This document shows positions 1 through 5,559 of a stretch of DNA of 9,626 nt, piece after piece. The DNA lies in contig SKKV01000261.1 in the NCBI GenBank assembly GCA_007123575.1, positions 1 to 9,626 on the forward strand, written 5' to 3'. Each line of letters opens with the position of its first letter. The first letter of the stretch is position 1. Under the pieces are notes generated by a model that saw nothing but the letters and a program-made list of their open reading frames with translations, ran no database searches and was not told where the DNA came from. This stretch comes from Wenzhouxiangella sp. GTDB taxonomy: Bacteria; Pseudomonadota; Gammaproteobacteria; Xanthomonadales; Wenzhouxiangellaceae. The translations under genes were made by a program, and so were the position numbers.

Positions 1-430
1 CCATTTGCTGGCAGTCGAGAATGACCTGGCGCAAGAATTCGTGCCGGCGGCGCTTGCCAATGGTGCCGACCAGCTGCTCGTTGCCGGACAGGTACAGCGC
101 GTTCATCTGCTCCCAGACTTCACGCGGCAGCAGATCACGGGCCGAACGCAGCGACTCGCGGGCATACTCCAGGGTGGCCTTGAGCGAGCCCGGGTTGCGC
201 TCATCGGCAAGCAGAAATCGCACTACGTGGCGCTCGGCAGGTTCGTCGTAGAGATCCTTGAAGACCGGGTTGTTGCCGGTGATCCGCACCAGCGGTTCCC
301 AGCCGGCACTCAGGCCCGAGGGCAGGTCCAGGTTGAGATTGGCATTGACGTTGATCAGGCGGGCCAGATCTTCAGCGCGCTCCAGATAGCGGCCATGCCA
401 GTACAGGTTTTCTGCCAGGCGCGAGAGCAT
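1..430 (-). CDS. Alpha-E domain protein, N-terminal part (runs off the window)
   Basis: The reverse strand encodes 143 codons from an ATG at 430 to the window edge, so the C-terminal half or more is missing. The N-terminus has the hallmark of the alpha-E (DUF403) family: MLSRLAENLYWHGRYLERAE at residues 1-20. Further in there is a segment around RSARDLLPREVWEQMN. The family is all-helical and cytoplasmic with no firmly known reaction. It is almost always encoded beside a circularly permuted ATP-grasp protein and often a transglutaminase-like protein, which suggests a peptide-modifying or amide-forming system. That arrangement is seen here: the ATP-grasp gene ends at 432, one base before this start, so the two are surely co-transcribed and probably translationally coupled. 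A transglutaminase gene would be expected further downstream, outside the window. Confidence 0.93.
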   Translation of the reverse strand, partial: MLSRLAENLYWHGRYLERAEDLARLINVNANLNLDLPSGLSAGWEPLVRITGNNPVFKDLYDEPAERHVVRFLLADERNPGSLKATLEYARESLRSARDLLPREVWEQMNALYLSGNEQLVGTIGKRRRHEFLRQVILDCQQM

Positions 431-431
431 G

Positions 432-1886
432 TCAGCGCTCCGTGTCCACGATCCAGGTGTCCTTGCTGCCACCGCCCTGGGAGGAGTTGACCACCAGCGA
501 GCCGGCCTTCAACGCCACCCGGGTCAGGCCGCCGTTGGTGACATGCATGTCCAGGCCGGAAAGTACGAATGGTCGCAGATCGACGTGGCGGGGCCCGACG
601 CCGCCCTGCACAATCGTGGGCGAGGTTGACAGGGCCAGGGTTGGCTGGGCGATGTAGTTGCGCGGGTCGGCCTGGATGAGCTTGGCGAATTCCTTGCGCT
701 CGCGCTTGGTTGAACGTGGCCCGATCAGCATGCCGTAGCCGCCGGATTCGTTGGCCGGCTTGACCACCAGCTCGTCGAGATGGCCCAGCACCCAGGCGCG
801 CTGGTCGGGGTCTTCGCAGCGGTAGGTGGGCACGTTTTCGATCATCGGTTCTTCGCTCAGGTAATAGCGAATGATGTCGGGCACCCAGGAATAAACCACC
901 TTGTCATCGGCCACACCGGCGCCTGGTGCATTGGCCAGCGCCACCTTGCCCGCCTGCCAGGCGCGCATCAGGCCGGGCACGCCGAGTAGGGAATCTTCCC
1001 GAAATGCCTCCGGGTCCAGGAAATCATCGTCGATGCGCCGATAGATCACATCCACCGGCTCCAGGCCGGCGATAGTGCGCATGAACACCTCATCGTTCTC
1101 ATCAACCACCAGATCACGGCCTTCAACCAGTTCCACGCCCATCTGCTGGGCAAGGTAGGCGTGCTCGAAGTAGGCCGAGTTGTACATGCCGGGTGTCAGC
1201 ACAACTACACTGGGATAGTCGGCCGGTCGCGGCGACAGCGAGGCCAGGGTGTCGTAAAGCTGCGAGGGGTAGTCGTCAACCGGTTGAATGCCGGAGTCTT
1301 CGAACAGCTCGGGAAAGACCCGCTTCATCACCTGCCGGTTCTCGAGCATGTAGGAAACCCCGGAGGGAATGCGCAGGTTATCTTCAAGCACGTACATGGT
1401 GCCCGCAGCATCGCGCACCAGGTCCGAGCCGCAGATATGGGCCCAGACCCCCAGCGGTGGTGAGAAGCCGCGGCACTGTTCGCGAAAATTCACCGAGCCG
1501 GTCAGTTGCTCGGCCGGGAATACGCCGTCTGAGATAATGCGCTGGTCGTTGTACAGATCATCGATGAACAGGTTCAGCGCGCGCACGCGCTGCTTCAGCC
1601 CGGCCTCAATCTGCTCCCATTCGCGCAGTGCGATCACCCGCGGAATCAGATCAAACGGCATCGCCCGATCAACGCCGGTATCTTCGAAATACACTCGAAA
1701 GGTAATGCCGGCAACCATCGCCGCCACTTCGCAGGCACCGCGTCGCTCATCGAGCTCGTCAGCGTCCAGGTTTTTCAGATACTTCCATAGCGCCCGAGCC
1801 GCCGCCCGCGGCCGGCCACCCTTGCCGATCAGCTCATCATGGAACTCACCGGCCGTGTAATCGCTGAAGTCCATACGAATTACCAT
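432..1886 (-). CDS. Circularly permuted type 2 ATP-grasp protein
   Basis: The protein is 484 aa, the usual full length for this family (DUF404/DUF407). Family landmarks are the central LTPGMYNSAYFEHAYLAQQM, then VELVEGRDLVV, RRIDDDFLDP, GVPGLMRAWQAGKVALANAPG, and the ATP-binding segment KPANESGGYGM starting at Lys376. Near the C-terminus VNSSQGGGSKDTWIV closes the fold. ATP-grasp enzymes join a carboxylate to an amine through an acyl-phosphate. The substrate of this branch is unknown. No signal peptide is visible, so it is cytoplasmic. It is the first gene of a minus-strand operon with the alpha-E gene. The start is uncertain between the ATG at 1886 and an in-frame ATG at 1874 (MDFSDY), as neither has a strong ribosome binding site. 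A GC-rich hairpin lies about 20 bp upstream of the first ATG. Confidence 0.95.
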   Translation of the reverse strand: MVIRMDFSDYTAGEFHDELIGKGGRPRAAARALWKYLKNLDADELDERRGACEVAAMVAGITFRVYFEDTGVDRAMPFDLIPRVIALREWEQIEAGLKQRVRALNLFIDDLYNDQRIISDGVFPAEQLTGSVNFREQCRGFSPPLGVWAHICGSDLVRDAAGTMYVLEDNLRIPSGVSYMLENRQVMKRVFPELFEDSGIQPVDDYPSQLYDTLASLSPRPADYPSVVVLTPGMYNSAYFEHAYLAQQMGVELVEGRDLVVDENDEVFMRTIAGLEPVDVIYRRIDDDFLDPEAFREDSLLGVPGLMRAWQAGKVALANAPGAGVADDKVVYSWVPDIIRYYLSEEPMIENVPTYRCEDPDQRAWVLGHLDELVVKPANESGGYGMLIGPRSTKRERKEFAKLIQADPRNYIAQPTLALSTSPTIVQGGVGPRHVDLRPFVLSGLDMHVTNGGLTRVALKAGSLVVNSSQGGGSKDTWIVDTER

Positions 1887-1905
1887 AGCGCATCCCGCGT
1901 CAATT

Positions 1906-1921
1906 GTGGCGCTAACGCCAC
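1906..1921. promoter_or_regulatory. Short perfect hairpin upstream of the ATP-grasp gene
   Basis: GTGGCG and CGCCAC form a perfect 6-bp stem around the loop CTAA, 20 bp upstream of the ATP-grasp start. It could be an operator, a leader hairpin, or a remnant of a dispersed palindromic repeat. No U-run follows it on either strand, so it is not a typical intrinsic terminator. Confidence 0.4.
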
Positions 1922-1987
1922 CTACACCAGCGAGTTCAAGCCTTGTAGGTCAATGCTGATAAACGCCCCGAGCGTGGAAAAAATCCC

Positions 1988-2133
1988 GTAGCCCGGCCCA
2001 ACGTGGCCGGGGGCCATGTTGAATCCTTCGCCACGCGCCCGGTTCGCCACGGTCCGCTCGGCGTGCAGGGTGCCCATTCCAAACATTCGGAGAATTCTCG
2101 AACATGGTCCCCGGCCACGTTGGACCGGGCTAC
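1988..2133. repeat. Inverted-repeat element, copy 1 (MITE-like)
   Basis: The 146-bp unit is bounded by 33-bp arms at 1988-2020 and 2101-2133, which are reverse complements with only two mismatches. The outer end reads GTAGCCCGG on the left and CCGGGCTAC on the right. The 80-bp interior is closely similar to that of copy 2, so the whole unit is a repeat and not just a chance palindrome. The 8-bp sequence AAAAAATC occurs at 1978-1985 and again immediately after the element at 2134-2141. This would fit a target-site duplication if the element begins at 1986. There is no coding capacity, so any mobility would depend on an enzyme encoded elsewhere. A folded-RNA role or a cluster of REP/BIME-type repeats are alternatives. 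Confidence 0.8.
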
Positions 2134-2164
2134 AAAAAATCTGTATCGGCCGACCACCGACTCC

Positions 2165-2376
2165 GTAGCCCGGCCCAACGCGGCCGGGGGCCATGCTGAA
2201 TCCTTCGCCACGCGCCCGGTTCGCCACGGTCTGTTCGGCGTGTGTGGTGCCCATCGCAAACAACCGGAGAATTCCCGAACATGGTCCCCGGCCGCACGCA
2301 CGGTCGGTCTCCAGGCCGGCGCTTCTTGCCTGCGGCAAAACGCACCAGCCCTCCGACGTGTGCTGGACCGGGCAAC
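2165..2376. repeat. Inverted-repeat element, copy 2, interrupted
   Basis: This copy lies in the same orientation as copy 1, beginning 31 bp after it ends. The left arm (2165-2197) and interior (2198-2280) align with copy 1 almost without gaps. The right arm starts normally with GAACATGGTCCCCGGCC at 2277-2293 and resumes with TGGACCGGGCAAC at 2364-2376. Between these two parts are 70 bp absent from copy 1, which has only four bases there. The outer tip also differs (GGGCAAC in place of GGGCTAC). No clear flanking duplication is visible, so this looks like the older or degenerate copy. Confidence 0.72.
2294..2363. other. 70-bp insertion within the right arm of copy 2
   Basis: Alignment of the two element copies defines this segment: it replaces the four bases ACGT found at the matching place in copy 1. 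Its ends are imperfect inverted repeats (2294-2307 against 2353-2363), and it contains a small perfect hairpin, TTGCC-TGC-GGCAA, at 2326-2338. It could be a second small repeat nested in the first, or divergent sequence brought in by recombination. Confidence 0.45.
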
Positions 2377-2410
2377 AAAACCCGTCCGGCCCAGCTCATG
2401 ATGGTAGACG

Positions 2411-2435
2411 TCCAGAACGTGATTCACGTTCTGGA
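2411..2435. promoter_or_regulatory. 25-bp perfect palindrome after the 143-aa gene
   Basis: Two 12-bp arms, TCCAGAACGTGA and TCACGTTCTGGA, are perfect reverse complements around a single central T. The palindrome starts 5 bp past the stop codon (2441-2443) of the minus-strand 143-aa gene. An RNA hairpin would need a loop of several bases, leaving a stem of about 10-11 bp. It could slow or end transcription of that operon or protect its 3' end. There is no U-run after it on the minus strand, so it is not a canonical intrinsic terminator. The near-perfect dyad with a short centre would also suit a dimeric DNA-binding protein. Confidence 0.6.
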
Positions 2436-2440
2436 TTCGG

Positions 2441-2872
2441 TTAATCAACAACCGATGTGACGCCATGACAGCTGCTGGCTGAGGTGTTCGGTGCCGTTCC
2501 TGCAACCCGCTGCCGTCGGCAACAGGCGCAGATCAGGCCGTCGCTACTGGCAATCAGCGCATCTTCGGCGGCCTGGCAGGTCTCCGGAGGCAGCCAGGGA
2601 AGCAGGCAGGGGCGGAGGTCTTCAGGATGCGTTGCAGCGGCCTGTATCGCGCACATCAGTGCTTCTTCCAGCGGCCGGGCCAGACCGCCGCCGGGTGGTG
2701 CAAAGCGGTTCCTGTCTTCGCCGGCGCACTTGACCAGATCGACCAGCGTAGTCAGCGGCTCCAGCAACTTTGTTTCGATCAACCAGCGCTTGATGCTCGG
2801 GTCGCAGTTGCCATGGGCCAGGTGACGCAGCGCTTCGAGCGCCAGCAGGCCGGTGGGCGTTGCCTGGCACAT
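2441..2872 (-). CDS. Hypothetical protein, 143 aa, cysteine-containing
   Basis: I do not recognise this protein. It appears soluble, with no signal peptide or membrane segment. The first 90 or so residues look helical and leucine/alanine-rich (GLLALEALRHLAHG, LLEPLTTLVDLVK). A proline-rich stretch follows (LLPWLPPE), then a Cys cluster CACCRRQR. Cysteines are frequent for the length, which might allow metal or thiol chemistry, but no known motif is clear. The ATG at 2872 shares one base with the stop codon of the upstream gene (TGATG), so translation is almost certainly coupled to it. No other coding frame here has a plausible composition; plus-strand frames are rich in Arg, Ser and Cys as expected of shadows. 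The last 20 or so residues are low-complexity and may be poorly conserved. Confidence 0.6.
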   Translation of the reverse strand: MCQATPTGLLALEALRHLAHGNCDPSIKRWLIETKLLEPLTTLVDLVKCAGEDRNRFAPPGGGLARPLEEALMCAIQAAATHPEDLRPCLLPWLPPETCQAAEDALIASSDGLICACCRRQRVAGTAPNTSASSCHGVTSVVD

Positions 2873-3492
2873 CAGTTGGCCCCCTTGTATTCAGCGATGA
2901 TCAAGGCCTGGTGCTGGCAGTCCACGGCCATGGCATCGAAGCCTGGTGCCATGCCATTCAGGCGCGCGAGGACATTCTGGGCACGATCACGGTCGCTTTT
3001 CGGCAGCAGCCCGACCACGATGGCACCACTAGCCAGTTTGGGCAGGCGAGCAAGCACCTGCTCGACAAAGCCGGCAGCCGCCGAGGCCAGAATCAGGGCC
3101 TGCAAGCTGCCCTCGCGGATGCTCTCGCCGTGGGTCATGCGCCGAACGCCCCAATCGAGGCCCGCGCGAATGACCGCACAGTCCAGCGCCCCGGCCGCTG
3201 TCGACTCCGGCTCAAACAACAGGCGGCTGCCGGCGTTGGCGGTGACCGCAGCGCCGGCGAGGATCAGCAAGTCGGCCTGGAGCTCACCTGTCGCCAGGGC
3301 CAGGCGCGGTTGCCGGGAGCGCAGCAGCCAGAACAACCAGCACTGCGGGTCGGTAAGGGCAATGCCTTTGGGCGCTCGCTTGTTGCTGGCAACCGTGTCA
3401 TGCGTTGCGAGTTCTGTCAGCGCCAGACGGGCGCGGGGCCCGGCAGGCAGGTCCGAGATGGTGGGTGCGTTGCTGTGAGTGAAGAACTTCAT
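2872..3492 (-). CDS. Hypothetical protein, 206 aa, first gene of a putative Fur-controlled pair
   Basis: I cannot assign a family. The protein is soluble with no signal peptide. Visible segments are an N-terminal region ending about residue 40, hydrophobic strand-like stretches ADLLILAGAAVTA and GAIVVGLLP, a long helix-like stretch around SLQALILASAAAGFVEQVLARL, and a C-terminal strand QALIIAEYK. The alternating pattern suggests an alpha/beta fold, but no nucleotide- or cofactor-binding motif is clear. The start is well supported: AGGA lies 9 bp before the ATG at 3492. The gene overlaps the 143-aa gene by one base. It is transcribed divergently from the methyltransferase gene, across a region with a Fur-like site and a promoter-like sequence facing this gene. 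That context suggests an iron-responsive role, which is inference. Confidence 0.68.
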   Translation of the reverse strand: MKFFTHSNAPTISDLPAGPRARLALTELATHDTVASNKRAPKGIALTDPQCWLFWLLRSRQPRLALATGELQADLLILAGAAVTANAGSRLLFEPESTAAGALDCAVIRAGLDWGVRRMTHGESIREGSLQALILASAAAGFVEQVLARLPKLASGAIVVGLLPKSDRDRAQNVLARLNGMAPGFDAMAVDCQHQALIIAEYKGAN

Positions 3493-3539
3493 GCCGATGA
3501 TTCCTGGTCGCCGATGGATTCGATAGTGATGCTTGACCA

Positions 3540-3575
3540 GGCAGACTGATATCTGCCGGTCTCCGTGCCTGGAGA
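3540..3575 (-). promoter_or_regulatory. Two small hairpins in the leader of the 206-aa gene
   Basis: GGCAGA-CTGATA-TCTGCC (3540-3557) and TCTCC-GTGCCT-GGAGA (3560-3575) are two perfect short stems side by side. They lie between the predicted promoter and the ATG, so they would be in the 5' untranslated leader. They may affect message stability or initiation, but short stems like these also arise by chance. Confidence 0.3.
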
Positions 3576-3576
3576 T

Positions 3577-3605
3577 AGGCTAGCAAGCAATCGCCACCAA
3601 TGCAA
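3577..3605 (-). promoter_or_regulatory. Putative sigma-70 promoter for the 206-aa/143-aa pair
   Basis: On the minus strand, TTGCAT (3605-3600) serves as a -35 candidate. It is followed by a 17-bp spacer and TAGCCT (3582-3577) as a weak -10. Transcription would start near 3570, leaving a leader of about 80 nt. The -35 hexamer lies inside the Fur-like site, the expected arrangement for repression by Fe-Fur. The -10 matches the consensus at only three positions, so the call is moderate. Confidence 0.4.
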
Positions 3606-3615
3606 ATCATTATCA
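3595..3615. promoter_or_regulatory. Fur box (iron-responsive operator)
   Basis: The right half AATCATTATCA (3605-3615) is identical to the Fur consensus. Across the 21-bp palindromic consensus I count 15 matches. In the 7-1-7 view, TGATAAT-G-ATTTGCA on the minus strand has one perfect heptamer and one with five of seven. It sits in the only divergent region between the 206-aa gene and the methyltransferase and overlaps a -35 candidate. Iron-loaded Fur would be expected to repress here. The nearby ABC importer and TonB-dependent receptor genes fit an iron theme, though they are not directly downstream of this site. Confidence 0.65.
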
Positions 3616-3664
3616 TTCAGGATCTTGACGATCAGATCCGTACAGCAGGAAGCCCAGGATTTCT

Positions 3665-3670
3665 TATACT
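3665..3670 (+). promoter_or_regulatory. Possible -10 element of the methyltransferase gene
   Basis: TATACT matches the sigma-70 -10 consensus at five of six positions and lies about 52 bp before the methyltransferase ATG. No good -35 is found at 16-18 bp. The nearby TTGACG at 3625-3630 is too distant (34 bp). If this is the promoter, the Fur-like site is about 50 bp upstream of it, so Fur repression of this side is less certain than for the opposite gene. Confidence 0.35.
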
Positions 3671-3721
3671 GCGACCGCAAACAAACAAAGTACCAACGCA
3701 CAGCCTGCACTGCGATCGTCA

Positions 3722-4792
3722 ATGATTAGAAAAGAGAGAACCCGTCTACCTACCGGCCAGGCCCGGGCGGCTGCCCAGAGCCTGGCGTTTGCCCCGTTCG
3801 CCTTCTGGGGCGCCATTGCCATGCGTGACCAGGGCTTGCTGGACGCGCTGGAACGTGCGGGTGCCGAGGGTTTGAGCGAGGAGGGCTTGGTTGAAGCCAG
3901 TGGTCTGAGCGCATATGCGGTGTCGGTACTGACCGACTTTGCCCTGGATATCGGTCTGATCGAGCGCAACGGCGAGCGCCTGGCCCTGGCTGCTCTGGGC
4001 AGCGTGTTGCTCAACGATGAGCTGACCCGGGTCAACATGGACTTCACCCGCGATTTCGCCTACCACGGCATGGCCCGCCTGCCAGAGGCCCTGGCCGAAG
4101 AACGGCCTGCCGGTCTGGCGCATTTCGGTCCCTGGGCGACGTTGTATGAAGGTCTGGCAGAGCTCAAGGACCCGGCGGCCAAAAGCTGGTTTCGATTTGA
4201 CCAGTTCTTTTCGGAACGCGCGTTTGAAGCCCTGGTGCCGCGTATTTTCGATCGCCAGCCGAGCCATGTGGTCGACGTTGGCGCCAATACCGGCAACCTT
4301 GCCGCGCGCGTGCTGCGCTTCGATCCCGATGTGAAGCTGACCCTGGTCGACCTGCCGGACGTGCTCGCGTTGGCCCATCAGCGCCTGAGCGACGAGGGCT
4401 TTGCCGACCGGGTCAAGCTCCACCCGGCCCAGCTGCTTGACCCGGCCCTGGAACTGCCGGCCGAGGCCGATGCCATGGTCATGAGCCAGCTGCTGGCCTG
4501 TTTTTCAGAGCCCGAGATTGTCTCGATACTGAATCGGGCCGTGGCGGCAATGGGCCCGGAAACGCGCCTTTACATCATCGAGCTGTTTCCCGATGTGCAG
4601 GTTCACGAGGCCGCCCGCTACAGTCTGAATGCGATTTCCCTGTACTTCACCGCCATGGCCACCGGCAACAGCCGCTTCTATCGCCGTGACCAGCTCCTGC
4701 CGTTGCTGGACCAGGCCGGGCTGGCGCTGGAAAGCGAGCATGAGCACATCGGGGAGGGGCACACCTTGCTGGTGTGCCGGCGTCAGGACTGA
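3722..4792 (+). CDS. SAM-dependent methyltransferase, dimerising O-methyltransferase family
   Basis: The protein is 356 aa, typical of the bacterial and plant O-methyltransferase family that includes CrtF/hydroxyneurosporene-type enzymes. An N-terminal winged-helix dimerisation domain spans about residues 15-105. The Rossmann domain shows motif I VDVGANTG (184-191), and LVDLPDVL carries the SAM-ribose acidic residue Asp210. It ends in a strand, HTLLVCRR. The family's usual catalytic His, in an LHDW-like motif, is replaced: the matching stretch here reads LLACFSE (257-263). Typical O-methyl transfer by base catalysis is therefore doubtful, and C- or S-methylation or another use of the fold is possible. 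The substrate is unknown. The ATG at 3722 lacks a clear ribosome binding site. The gene diverges from the 206-aa gene across a Fur-like site and overlaps the convergent ATPase gene by 10 bp. Confidence 0.88.
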   Translation: MIRKERTRLPTGQARAAAQSLAFAPFAFWGAIAMRDQGLLDALERAGAEGLSEEGLVEASGLSAYAVSVLTDFALDIGLIERNGERLALAALGSVLLNDELTRVNMDFTRDFAYHGMARLPEALAEERPAGLAHFGPWATLYEGLAELKDPAAKSWFRFDQFFSERAFEALVPRIFDRQPSHVVDVGANTGNLAARVLRFDPDVKLTLVDLPDVLALAHQRLSDEGFADRVKLHPAQLLDPALELPAEADAMVMSQLLACFSEPEIVSILNRAVAAMGPETRLYIIELFPDVQVHEAARYSLNAISLYFTAMATGNSRFYRRDQLLPLLDQAGLALESEHEHIGEGHTLLVCRRQD

Positions 4793-5559
4793 CCGGCCAC
4801 GGCGAACACCCGCTGGCTGCCGTCGTCGACCAGTCTCATCTTGCACTGATACAGGCGGCTGAGCCGCTGCTCGTCCAGTAGCTGATCGGTCGGCCCGGCC
4901 TCGTATTCGCCGTTGCCGTACAGCAGCAAAACATGGGTGCAATAGCAGGTGGCCAGGTTGACCTCGTGCAGCGCCATCACGGCGGCCTTGTCATGTCCTC
5001 TGACCTGGCGCCCGAGCACATCGAGGATGGTGACCTGGTTGGCCGGGTCGAGGTGATTGGTGGGCTCGTCCAGCAGCATCACGGCCGGATCCTGGACTAA
5101 TACCGTGGCCAGGGCCAGGCGCCTCGATTCGCCGCCGGACAGGTTCATGCAACTGCGCTCGGCCAGTTCTTCAAGCCCCAGCGATGCCAGTGCCTGCCGG
5201 GCCATGGCCCGGCAGGCCTCGCTTTCCCGGTCCCAGGCGCGCAGGTGCGGGTGGCGACCGACCAGTGCGGTCTGTTCGCACGAGGCTTCAAAAACATACC
5301 GGGTATGCTGCGGCAGCATGCCCAGGCGCTGGGCAATCGTGCGCCGTTTCAGCGTGCTTAGCGGCTGGTCCTCCAGCAGCACCTGGCCTGCGTGGGCGGG
5401 GTGAACCCCGGCCAGGGTTTTCAGCAAGGTGGTCTTGCCGACGCCGTTCGGCCCCAGCAGGCCCCAGAACTGGCCAGGGCCCACCTTGATGCTCAAGTTT
5501 TCGACGACGACAACATCGCCGATCTGCACGGATAAGCCCTGGGTGCTGAGCAGCGCCAC
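4783..5559 (-). CDS. ABC importer ATP-binding protein (BtuD/FecE/FhuC type)
   Basis: The protein is 258 aa, normal for a stand-alone importer ATPase. It shows Walker A GPNGVGKTT (36-44), a Q-loop around Gln84, signature NLSGGE (139-144), Walker B VMLLDEPTNHLD (160-171) and H-loop His198. All catalytic motifs are intact. It would power uptake of cobalamin, ferric siderophore or heme across the inner membrane with the adjacent FecCD-type permease. The start is GTG at 5559, which shares one base with the permease stop (TAGTG), so the two are translationally coupled. The reading frame stays open much further upstream, but that part is a shadow of the permease gene. The 3' end overlaps the convergent methyltransferase gene by 10 bp. 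The substrate cannot be read from the ATPase alone. Confidence 0.93.
   Translation of the reverse strand: MALLSTQGLSVQIGDVVVVENLSIKVGPGQFWGLLGPNGVGKTTLLKTLAGVHPAHAGQVLLEDQPLSTLKRRTIAQRLGMLPQHTRYVFEASCEQTALVGRHPHLRAWDRESEACRAMARQALASLGLEELAERSCMNLSGGESRRLALATVLVQDPAVMLLDEPTNHLDPANQVTILDVLGRQVRGHDKAAVMALHEVNLATCYCTHVLLLYGNGEYEAGPTDQLLDEQRLSRLYQCKMRLVDDGSQRVFAVAGQS

Larger units (their letters stand above)
1887..2440. other. Gene-free interval filled by repeats and palindromes
   Basis: This 554-bp stretch separates the ATP-grasp gene from the 143-aa gene; both are on the minus strand. Open frames exist on both strands, but they simply read through the inverted-repeat elements. Their proteins repeat the same arginine-, proline- and glycine-rich segments once per element copy, so I regard them as artefacts. 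The interval holds a hairpin (1906-1921), two copies of an inverted-repeat element (1988-2133 and 2165-2376) and a 25-bp palindrome (2411-2435). I see no convincing promoter for the ATP-grasp operon, although one must lie here or upstream. Confidence 0.7.

Noticed and set aside
1922..2505. Open frames of 83-189 codons across the repeat region, on both strands
   Set aside because: They read through the inverted-repeat elements and show the same peptide twice, once per copy, with arginine/proline/glycine-rich composition. No ribosome binding site or family resemblance is seen.
2627..3549. Plus-strand frames of 283 and 229 codons opposite the two unknown minus-strand genes
   Set aside because: Their composition is rich in Arg, Ser, Ala and Gln as in antisense shadows. 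The minus-strand frames have a ribosome binding site, a TGATG overlap and a promoter region that fit better.
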